Both the position numbers and the translations under genes were made by a program. Shown here piece by piece: positions 54,400 to 64,000 of a stretch of 64,000 nucleotides of DNA. The stretch lies in contig CM075857.1 in NCBI GenBank assembly GCA_037975125.1, positions 42,338,436 through 42,402,435 of the forward strand, in the 5' to 3' direction. The stretch comes from Latrodectus hesperus (lineage: Eukaryota; Arthropoda; Arachnida; Araneae; Theridiidae). Below the pieces are notes generated by a model. That model ran no database searches, was not told the origin of the DNA, and saw nothing but the letters and a program-made list of their open reading frames with translations. The number at the start of each line of letters is the position of its first letter. Position 1 is the first letter of the stretch.

Positions 54400-55835
54400 T
54401 TGTTCAGTGATTAAAAAATCGTGTTAAATTTCTTTAACTCTTGAAAGTTATTCCTTTTCTTTTTATATTTGATACGTATTCATAGAAAGAAATTAAAATA
54501 GTTAAAATTTGGTGAATTGGAGTCGAATCTGACACCGAAGTTGATAGAATAGCTCAATATTACAGAACACCCGCAATAATCAAAATTGATACAAACGACA
54601 AAACTAGCAATCGTCCTATAAGAACAAGCCCCACGTTTTGATAAAATCAAAATTTAAAAAATAACGCATAGCTCTTATTATTCATAACATTTTCTCCGGA
54701 ATCATTATCGAGCAATTGCCAGTTTCATGTGTGACAACAAACATCAAATAGAGGACTCTTTTTCGAATTTATGATGCTTGATTGCATTTATAAATTATAA
54801 CCACTGTTCAATTTTATAAGTAGTCATTTGTGTAAATTTGCAATAAAGCAAAAAAAAGTGTATTGTATGTATTGCTTTTTCTCTGTAGAAACTATAAATT
54901 ATTTCTAAATTACAGTTTCACATAATAGCAAAAAGTAAAAATTCGTAAAAAAAAAAAGTTTAGCTGAAAAGAAATGGAACTGAATAAAAGGAACCACAAT
55001 AATTATGCACGCGAAATGGACAAAATATAGCGTGACTAATTATTAACATCTCTTCCACAGTGATACAAATCAATAAATAGTAAAATAGAAGAAATAATAA
55101 TGAAAACATTAAAATATTATTATTGTGTTCTATCACTGAGAACATAATTACTGGACGTATTTATAATAGTAGTTAAAACATGATAATGTGTGTGTGTAGT
55201 TTTCAATTCCAAATTAAGAAATGCATCTTTTTCTAATACGTAACCAAAGACATTGATTTAAACACATTAAATAGTATTACATTTTATTATGTTATTTTTA
55301 TATTTTTTAAAATAAATTTTACATTTATTATTCTAACTTACTAATATAATAAATATAATTAAAAAAACTATATTAAGCATCTATTAATGTACAATTATTG
55401 TACATAGGTTTAGTGACAGAGTTAGTTTAAAAATATTCTTTCCCACTAAATGAAATATTTATAACAGAAATGGAATTTTTGGATAAAGCTATGATATTTA
55501 TTAAATTGAATATGATTTTATTTATGTTTTACCAGTAAAACATTTTTTGATTTTGGAGATCCCTTATTGTTCCATCTAGCACAATCATACTATAAGTGCT
55601 TTTGTTGAAACAAATTATCAGTGAACATTACCTCATAAATTATCTTTTATTTTTATTTTACTTAAAACATTTAGTAATATTTAGTATTTTCTCAAATTTA
55701 TGTTTTTAAGAAATGTCTATAATTCTGAACTGTTGTGTCCCAATTATTTTCATGAAAGTCATTATTGATTTAATTATCATCATAAATGGAAGCTATTATT
55801 TCTTTCTTTGATCTTTCAATTATTACAGTCACGAC
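54400..55835. other. AT-rich spacer
   Basis: Nothing recognised. Confidence 0.6.
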
Positions 55836-55851
55836 GATTACTTTTATTCAT

Positions 55852-56242
55852 GGTCTGTGATAGCTTAGTGGTTAGGGCATTGGCCTTCCATTCAGAAAGG
55901 CGGGGTTTGATTCCCAATGTCGCCAAAGACCCACCGAGTACATACGATATACGTGATCGTTAAATCTGAGGAATCCAAAGTCCTGTGCACGGTCACCAAG
56001 CAGTTACCATGGGTGCAATGGTCTGAAGAAAATGACCACCCCTTTCAGATGAATGTCAAAATTAAGGGAAGGGTTTCTCTGGTGATGCCATCTGTCGGAG
56101 GATTTGAAGAGCAAAGTCGTACTTTCACCTTCGTGGTACTCTGATTAAGCGAAAGACGCTCCCTGTTGACTTAAATCTGCATAGCCAAGGCATAGCGAGC
56201 TTGGCTTGTCCAAGTGTAGAAAGTAACAACAACAACACAACA
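55852..56242 (+). mobile_element. tRNA-derived SINE with a 12-bp target duplication
   Basis: ACTTTTATTCAT lies on both sides (55840-55851 and 56243-56254). Head: GATAGCTTAGTGGTTAGGGC (A box) and GGGGTTTGATTCCC (B box). The 3' half (AGCAAAGTCGTACTTTCACC, GACGCTCCCTGTTGACTTAA, GCGAGCTTGGCTTGTCCAAG, then AACAACAAC) is the same as in the SINE at 42713-43290, but the head and 5' half differ. The 75-codon frame over it is fortuitous. Confidence 0.92.
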
Positions 56243-56254
56243 ACTTTTATTCAT

Positions 56255-58860
56255 AATATCTCATGCAAAATAGAAACTAGACTACATCAATTACATTTGC
56301 TTTTATTTAAATATTTAGTATCATTTTCAATCAGAGTGCGAAGCATTATCTTGACCGATATATTATTTAATACGTGTCTGGAATATTATAAAAAACGAAT
56401 TTGCTGTAATGATTTTACTACCTTTTAAAGATAATCAGTAATATGAATCAATTAAACAATATGAAGTGTAAGAAAAGTCTCGGGTATTCTTTGGAAAAGA
56501 TATCTTCTGATTTTCTTAAGAACAGTTAATAGTATTTTGAACATGATAAAATTTTATAATAATTTTATTTTAATTCTAATGTTATGAATAAATTATTTCT
56601 TTACACCTGTCTTATAAAAAATTACTATTAAGTTACTTTCAAACTTAAAATTTATTGCTTCAGTTATTTCCAAATATTTTATTATTCCTACATTTTGAAA
56701 TTTTTTCTTAAGTGATTAAATCAAGAAATGTATTCTATTCAAAATAATCTCGCAATATACAATAATAAAAATGCAGGAACCTAATGAGAATAAATGTAAA
56801 TATAAATAATATTTAATTTTAAATAAATATATGTAAATTGTATCTTAACACAATATTCTAATTCTTATGTAATAATGGATTCATTATAGGTGGACAGGTT
56901 TGAAAAGAACAGATTTTAAATTTTAAATATCCATGAATTCGATTACCTTATGAAATCATTTCACTTAACTTCAAAAAATGTAAATTCACATTTTGAAAAT
57001 TTTTGCTAAAATTAAAAATATCTCTTAATATTTACACTATATTTAATTTAATATTTAAAAATAATGAAATTTTAGATTTTTTTAAATTTCTTATTATTAA
57101 ATATTTAAGCAGCAAAACCTGTAATTTTTTTTCAAATTCTATTCTTGATAAAACAAAATTTCGTCATGTAAACCCTAATTATAACTTCAAAATTATTTTC
57201 TTATCACGCAAAGTATATTTTTAGTTTTATCATATTCCTTAGAATGTCTTTCATTAATAGTAATTTGCTATATTAGTTTGCTAGTGATAATTAATTCATT
57301 TATTTCATTAGCCTTTCACAACAACTAATAAATCATTGTAATCATGTTACAATGACTCCATTGAGCTATAAAATTTAGCAAACTAATCATGTATCATAAT
57401 GAAGTATCATGTCTTCGAAGTGCTGTGTCAGGATTTTATCTGCAACAAGGTAATAACTCATCTAGCGAACTGACATGATATTTAGGGTCCTAAAATATTC
57501 AAATTTGCTCTTGGCACTCATGAATCTTTCCATGAACTGGCGATAACGAAACCGATGGAGTCTTACAATAGCCACGGGTGTGGTTATCGAGAAGCCTTTT
57601 AATTAGTTAAACCTCAACCCTTCTATTTGAGACGTTTCACTTAATTAGAAGCAGAATTTTCAGAATTTAATAATGTCCTTCATGATGAAGTTACAATTTT
57701 TATTTTGATATGACGCCACTGGAAAAGTTAAAATTTAGAATTCGATTTATAATGGACGGACTTTAATTTGTTCCATTGAATAGAGGAGAAATAATTTAAA
57801 GTTAATAGTGTAAAATTTCGGGAATATTAACTGTTAGCATAAAATGTTCTAGGCGGAATTTAAATGAGATCTGTTTCCGTAAATTATAATAATATCTCAC
57901 TGTGCATGATGTTCAATAATGTCTGTTATGGTGTTTCTGATAATATTTGCTGATTATGAGAGATCCTTTCAATAAAATATATTTTAGTAAACAGAGATTG
58001 TAAAATTTGAGAATGCATGTTTTAGAATAAATATTAATGATTATCGTTTGGCGTATTCATCGAAAATGATTAAATATAAGATATATATTTCTTTTTCATT
58101 TTTAAATATTTTTTTGATATGTGTGAATTAGAAATATTTATAATTAGATTTAAATTATAATATTTAAAAATGAAAATCAAAGAATAAAATCGTTTTCATA
58201 ATTCTTAAATTAGAAATATTTTAAACGAAAAATATTTTACTTTTAACTAAAATTTTTGAAATAAAACAATGGAAAAGGAATGATTTAGGAAAGTTTAGCG
58301 AATTAAAGGAAGCATTAGCAACTGGAACAGTTTCTCTTTTGTCTTGCACCATGAAATATTTTCATCATTTCTTAAAAATGTAACAAAATTCCATTAAATT
58401 GCCAAACTTTCCGTTGCATTAATTTTAAAATTGGGTCAGCAGGAACAAACTTAACGATGGTTAATAAAGCAAACGATTTATAAGAAGGTTTTAAAAAAGT
58501 TTTGAAAGAAAATGTATTCTCGATGTGCAATGTTTCGACTCGACGGAAAATATGTGGTCGGCAGTTAAGTAGGGTTACAAATTCATTTTGTAGGAAATAA
58601 TTTCCTACTTAATTATATTCTGTATTTCCAACGAATTTTTGTTCTTTTTATTCTGGAAATATTTAACTTCCAAAAAAGTTTTGTGGATTTCTTAATAATA
58701 CTAACTAAACCTCTGATTTATTTGGTGAACATTTATGCAGTGAATGAGAAGCTGCGGCTTTATTTTTTATTAACTTGAAGAAACTTATTTTTAATGTTGT
58801 TATTTTTGAGTCATAAAAACAAAAAATAAAAGGTAATCTATAAAGTGAATACATAACTTT
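56255..58860. other. AT-rich region, no gene seen
   Basis: A moderately complex stretch at 57400-57640 shows no coding pattern I trust. Confidence 0.6.
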
Positions 58861-58867
58861 TTGTTAA

Positions 58868-59220
58868 TCTGTGGTTTGGGTACCCTTTTCTCGCCAAATG
58901 GTAACCCTGCCTATTTCATTCTAAATGCACGCCTTGTGGCAACCCTGTCTTATTTATTAATTTTAAAAAATATGATAATTTTTCTTCATATTCTAGTGTA
59001 TTTTTTGTTATACAATTCGTAAAAAAACCATTGTTTTTTTTTCGTTGCCATACCAACGGTGAAATTCGTTAAAAACACGGATTTCGGTTTCGTTGACATA
59101 GAAATGATATTTTTGCATAATGTCTCTCGGAGCATTCAAATCCGCGAGAAAACACGCAAAAACGCGCCAGTTGGCGACTTTTTGAAAATGCGCCAAGCAG
59201 GGGACCCAAAACACATTTTC
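58868..59220. mobile_element. Possible short inverted-repeat element
   Basis: TGTGGTTTGGGTACCCTTTT near 58869 resembles the complement of GGGGACCCAAAACACA near 59200. The interior carries several GGCGAC/GCGCC motifs and TTGGCG...CGCCAA short palindromes. The arms are short and imperfect and no target duplication was found, so this is tentative. Overlapping 66- and 68-codon frames on both strands are not convincing genes. Confidence 0.3.
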
Positions 59221-59259
59221 ACCTTATTATTATTATTAAAAATAAAATTTCAATTTTAG

Positions 59260-60575
59260 CAATTTTCATATATAATATTTTATACAATCAGAACATTGTT
59301 TTGCATTTATACTGCAATAATTAAAATAGTATAACTGATTTTTTTCAACATGAGGGTACCGGTTTTGACTAACTATATCCTATATATAAAAGATTAAAAA
59401 ACTATTTTGAAAACCACACACACTCGAAGTTCGTTTTCTACATTCTTTTACAAGCAGCATATTTATGCACAAATCATGCATATGTAATTATTCGTCTTTA
59501 TTTAGCTTTATTTTTCTTTATTAGGTTTTATTTTACTAGGAATCATAGTAATACATTTTTGGCATTTTCACATGGAATATGTTATAATCTTGATGTGACT
59601 AAATCATTGAGAAAATTAAAAGTAATTGCTGCAAGAATTTTATCATTTTCATCCAAAAAGTGTGTATATAATTTAAATTTATAATTGATTTGTGCATTGC
59701 ATTAAGAGGCTAATCCTTTTGCATGAATTTTCATCTGTCTTCATCAACATTGAGGGTAAACATAAAGTTTGGAAATTAGAACTTTGAGAAACTCATACAA
59801 CCTGAGTTTTCTAGATCATTGATGACTCTATGTGATTATATTTCAACGTTGTTTCTTTTATGAAATAATTTGAATCTTAAAATGATCACTTGTAATTTTC
59901 TTCAGATTGATAACATACATTGTGGAAGAATTCTTCGTTTCTTTTTATCTCATGAGAGTATGAATCATACGCTATTGATCAATTTAAACGGGATCATTTT
60001 AAATAATTTTTCATAGAAGATACATTTTAGATCAATTCAATAATTGAAGCTGGTGTAAAAATATTTCTTTCAAAGAAATTTAATCTTTAAAAGCATCTCT
60101 TTAATTGAATATTATTTCATTCATTAATATAATTCCTAAATTCGAGATAGAGAGAGAATATTAGTTTCTTTCAATTTTTTTGTTCTAATGAATATTTTCT
60201 TTTGTTTTATGATTTAATCTTTTAATCGAAGCGTTTTGAGGAAATAATGTTTTCAGACTCCGGATGATATTAATTTGAATAATTTAGCTTGTAATATTTA
60301 TATAAAATATGCATAGTATTTCCATTAAAATTACTGATATTATTTAGCAATACCAACAGTAATTTACTTATGGAGTATAAATACGCTCTGTAAATTTACA
60401 AAGACAAAGATTTCACTCAGAAATAGGTTGTTATTTCACCTCTCCATATTTGCGTCTATTATTATTAGACACAAATCCCTGAATTTGTTTAAAAAATTTT
60501 CTGATTGTACAACTTAATAAACTTCAACCGTTTCTTGCAAAAATTCATTGAAATATTTTATTGGCCTTCTATAAA
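59260..60575. other. AT-rich spacer
   Basis: Nothing recognised. Confidence 0.6.
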
Positions 60576-60579
60576 ACTC

Positions 60580-60845
60580 CAGAAGCTCCGTAGCTTCGCG
60601 CAACTGCCCGTTAAGATCAGCAAAATTAAGCCTCATTTACCGCACGCAATTATTTGGAGGGTGACCATGGTCTCCCTTACTAGGTTGCTACAGCTCCGTG
60701 AGTGGGTTGAGGATGGGTCTTCGTTTAGTCTGTAATGTCCAAAATCCTTTCTGACGTGGTTCAAAATCACGAGGCATTTGGTGATGGGTGAGTATTCTAT
60801 ACACGTTAACCTTAAGGAATAGTCAAGGACTCGAATGAACCGCAA
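60580..60845 (+). mobile_element. SINE fragment, same 5' body as at 42713
   Basis: Matches the older SINE at 42713 in order: TAGCTTCGCGCAACTGCCCG, GGAGGGTGACCATGGTCTCC, GAGTGGGTTGAGGATGGGTC, TGTCCAAAATCCTTTC, GTGGTTCAAAATCACGAGGC. The shared 3' tail is missing. Diverged, so an old copy. Confidence 0.7.
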
Positions 60846-61049
60846 ATGTATGTATGTATTGGACTACTACATTGCAAAACTTTTTCAAGGATTTTTTCCT
60901 TACGTTTTGTAAATAAAATTATTTTATTTTCTTAATAATTATTCTACAGTTTTTCACAAATGATTTTATAATATATATAGGTACTTTACTTCATTTCAAT
61001 ATCTTATTGATGTCATGAAACTATATGTACCGATATGCATGTCAGTATG

Positions 61050-61370
61050 TTATACAATAAAATCGATGGCGAAGTCGTGATGATTTCACTTGAAAATACG
61101 TTACTTTCAATGACGTTCTTCGCCAAACTGCGTGTGCTTCCATTCTGAAATTATACATGCTTGTCATCAGGTTACAGAGCGAATTTCTGCCCTTCAGTGA
61201 GCATAACTTTGCGCCAAACGGACACAGTTAAAATAATACTTTTGATGACATCACACTTTAATTACACTTCTTTGAACTAAGCGGAAAGATCAACACAAAA
61301 TTTAACATCCTGACATACAATATATAATTATGTAGCCGGCACATAAGTAGTGACATGTATTGTCTTACCA
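61050..61370. other. Higher-complexity block beside the candidate exon
   Basis: Open on plus as MLYNKIDGEVVMISLENTLL (61028-61129) and on minus, after an acceptor-like ATAATTTCAG, as NGSTRSLAKNVIESNVFSSE. Both readings look plausible and at most one can be right. No assignment. Confidence 0.25.
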
Positions 61371-61456
61371 ATGCCTAAATCAGTCACTAATGTTACTCTC
61401 GTGTTGGGGTCATTCGTTAGTTCCGCTTGGTTACAACAGTAATATATCTGCTAGAT
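61371..61456 (-). CDS. Candidate internal exon, unknown protein
   Basis: On the minus strand an acceptor-like CTAGCAG is followed by about 27 open codons (IYYCCNQAELTNDP, NTRVTLVTDLGI) ending at a donor TTG|GTAAGAC. The composition is much less AT-biased than the neighbourhood and the peptide reads like real protein. Against it: the frame also stays open past the donor (GKTIHVTTYVPAT), and no flanking exon can be joined with certainty. Family not recognised; it could be a fragment of a transposable element gene. Confidence 0.25.
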
Positions 61457-61459
61457 TGC

Positions 61460-62430
61460 AATCCTTGACTGATAGAAAACAATTCTTAAAACTGTTTGAT
61501 AGATTTGGAATTATTTTTATAATTGTGAAATGATGGATTGATGAAGGCCGAAAAATCAAGCAGTATTTGTCATTGGTATATTTTTAAGGTATACGACAAC
61601 ACATTAGCTCTCAGTATTTTTCTTTTGTCTTCCAAAAGCCATACACCTTTTCTGAAAAAAAGAAAAATGTGTCAAAGAAGTAAACATTTTTGACCGTCCT
61701 TACACGAAACTTCTGGAATCTTGCACACAATGATGTCTTTTTGCATATGTTCTGGATACACAAAGCCATGTCTTGATTGGTACTTAAAATATCTGCATAT
61801 TTCCATACACTTCTTCTGTTAATTGTGCTTCTCTAATTCAGGTTGGCTTCTTAAAACTGACATTTTTCTCTAAGTGCTTAACTTTTGAAGTGAATGATGG
61901 TTCAATAGAGTCGTTATATCAACCAATTAGCTGGCTCCTATTTTAACGGAAAAACATATTTATATATATGTTGGTGACTCGGTTTAGTTATGATTCGGTA
62001 GGCATTTTTGGTACATAAGCTTCATTCGATCGAAATTTACAATCGAAAGGAAATCTAAAAATTTACCCATCTAAAGGGGGAGTTAGAACTCTGAACTGTA
62101 AAACTGAAGGTCGGAGAGATAATCATTTAGCCATCAGCTCATCATGTAAAATCGATCAAACAATTTTAAATTGAATGTTGATCATTCAAATCAAGAGCTA
62201 GAAGATTTAAGTAAAAAAAATGGCTATTACAACTTCATATGTACTTTAATCATTTATTGTAATTTACTATTATTTAGTATTAAATATGCCTGTATAAATT
62301 TTGTAATATTATTTATCAATGATTATATCAATATGCTCTTCTTGTTATACTTAATGCAACAATTATTGGCATCAACATGTAAGTGAATTTATAAATAATC
62401 ACTATATAAGGAAAAAAATGCTTGAAACTA
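61460..62430. other. AT-rich spacer
   Basis: Nothing recognised; the 71-codon frame at 62171 is low-complexity. Confidence 0.5.
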
Positions 62431-62432
62431 AG

Positions 62433-62654
62433 GCCTCTTTCACACTAGACGACTTTTATCGTACGATAAAAAATCGTCTGATACTTTATTTTGAGAAATT
62501 ATTAAAAAACCACAAAATACACTGGTTTCTTTCACACTGAGAAACGATATTTTATCGGGGACCAGTCTATTGTGTAGTTTTTTAATAACTTCTCACAATA
62601 AAGTATCAGATGATTTTTTATCGTATGATAAAAGTCGTTTAGTGTGAAAGAGGG
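62433..62654. mobile_element. Fold-back MITE, ~222 bp
   Basis: Almost entirely one inverted repeat: the arms 62433-62510 and 62577-62654 match with a few substitutions (CTCTTTCACACTA tips, GATACTTTATT, ATTAAAAAAC). Within each arm TTTTATCGTACGATAAAA is itself palindromic. The loop repeats the terminal motif as TTTCTTTCACACTGAG and has its own ACTGGT...ACCAGT pairing. The TIR tip CTCTTTCACAC and lack of coding sequence fit a non-autonomous DNA transposon; the superfamily is not resolved, as no clean target duplication was found. Confidence 0.85.
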
Positions 62655-62659
62655 CATTT

Positions 62660-63425
62660 TACTAAGTATTAATAAATCATTTATGACCAACGGCTTCTTC
62701 TTAAATTGAAAACATTTACCACATTTTCTTTTAAAAAATGTACAATAAAGAAATATTATTTTGTTTCCTTTCTTAAAGAAATATAGAATAAGCTTATATA
62801 CTCAGCACATAATATTTTTCAAAGCATATTCTACATTTCATTGATTATTCAAAATTTTAAATTAGAAATGAAGAAAAATCATATCAAGTAACATATCAAC
62901 TGTATCTTATGTGTTTCAAATAACTTCATTCATAACTAATTTTACATATATTTGAAGAAAAATAAAATAGTCTTAATGCATGTAAAATATTCTTTTAAAT
63001 ATTTGATAAAAGTATCTCTATTGTTAAGGAATGAAAGCTGTGATAGAAGAAATATGAAGAAAAAGTAAAATAAAAAAAATGCTGGCTAGATAACATCAGA
63101 ATTTCAGCATAGTCAGAGATTTTCAATTCTCTTTGTCACTCGTGAATCTATTTTAAGTTACCTAGTACTTTCGATGATTCTCTATTTAAGATAACGTTGC
63201 TTTAGAAATTAAGTGTTCGGAACAGAGGAAAAATAAATTATTTCGACAGCATAATAGATAATATATGTTTAACTAAATCATTTTGTTAAAATTCTTAAAA
63301 TCTGTTAATTTAAAATCTTTTAGGTAAATATTTTTTATTCAGTATGTTATGAATAAATAAGGATATATTTGCCCATATTTTCATCATTATAATTCTAGCA
63401 AAATATCTTTGCATTTTAATCAGGG
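62660..63425. other. AT-rich spacer
   Basis: Nothing recognised. Confidence 0.6.
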
Positions 63426-63428
63426 ATT

Positions 63429-63516
63429 TATGCTTCGCACCCCAGGGCCTTCGGTCAGAAAAACAGATTAGGGCAATGTAAGCCTTGGCTCACATGTGGG
63501 CTTTCGTACCTCACAG
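63429..63516 (+). mobile_element. SINE 3' fragment, same family as 8007-8278
   Basis: TATGCTTCGCACCCCAGGGC, TTCGGTCAGAAAAACAGATT and GGCTCACATGTGGGCTTTCG match the last ~90 bases of the SINE at 8007 with about 80 percent identity by eye. The tRNA-like head is absent, as in 5' truncation. Confidence 0.8.
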
Positions 63517-64000
63517 GTTTAGTTTTTAATACTCAAGTATGTTCATGCTTAAACAACGTTTCCAGAGCTATCTATTTTATTGCCTCGTATAAAGTCTTCC
63601 ACAGCCAATTGCCACATAATTTTGATACACATAAGCCTGTTATTTTAGTGTTTCTTCTTTTCCCAAAACTTCCACATAATATTTATAAATGACTACAAGT
63701 TTCACATACATGTTTTTATCAAAATTGCAGTATCTTATTGTGTCACGCTACAAAAATGCGCATTGTTTTACTCATGTAATTCATGTATATATTGAATTTT
63801 CATTGCTAACACAATAATATTTAGAAGAGATATTATCAATAAGATAAAAAATAATTTGTTGCCATCAAAATTTGGGATGGTCACACTTTCATATAATAGC
63901 CACAACGTGTAATACTTGATTTCAATATTCAATTCCCCGATTACTATAATTAATACTTGTCACTATTATTATAAGAATACATTAATTTTTTAAAATTTCT
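63517..64000. other. AT-rich spacer to the window end
   Basis: Nothing recognised. Confidence 0.6.

Overview
This is an AT-rich, gene-poor window of eukaryotic, almost certainly arthropod, nuclear DNA. The best guess is a spider. That guess is inference: it rests on the dense long (AT)n microsatellites, tRNA-headed SINEs, Tc1/mariner relics, integrase pseudogenes of the type annotated 'KRAB-A domain-containing protein 2-like' in arachnids, and LINE tails ending in an RNase H/zinc-knuckle peptide that is common in araneid genomes. No operon, functional tRNA, rRNA or CRISPR array is visible. Only one long intact ORF is present, a transposase.

Layout. 0-6 kb: (AT)n arrays, two head-to-head decayed integrase genes with a 33-bp-arm hairpin between them, then a TA-flanked Tc1-like element. 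8-13.7 kb: a SINE with a 12-bp target duplication, a candidate secreted-protein exon, two copies of a tRNA-His-derived SINE, and a 5'-truncated LINE tail. 13.7-21.8 kb: featureless AT-rich DNA. 21.8-24.6 kb: a ~258-bp tandem repeat and three minus-strand SINEs. 25.5-26.1 kb: a CpG-rich island with a possible first coding exon and three candidate splice donors, the best candidate for a host gene start. 30.3-33.6 kb: an intact mariner-like element (359-aa D,D41D transposase, TIRs of about 260-276 bp) and a 1-kb relative in opposite orientation; (AT)n lies on both sides of and between them. 39.4-43.9 kb: a mariner pseudogene abutting (AT)n, two convergent LINE tails, a nested SINE-in-SINE and another SINE. 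45.6-48.0 kb: a Tc1 (DD34E) pseudogene and a 649-bp MITE that still carries a transposase C-terminal remnant. 53.6-64 kb: a LINE-derived block, SINE copies, a fold-back element at 62.4 kb and long AT-rich spacers.

How the parts relate. The D,D41D element at 30.4-32.3 kb could in principle supply transposase to relatives with CAGGGT termini, including the 1-kb derivative and perhaps the MITE at 47.4 kb. The SINEs share a small set of 3' bodies carried by different tRNA-like heads, which suggests mobilisation by a common LINE. The two LINE tails that reach their stop codon both carry a perfect stem-loop overlapping that codon, with compensating base changes.
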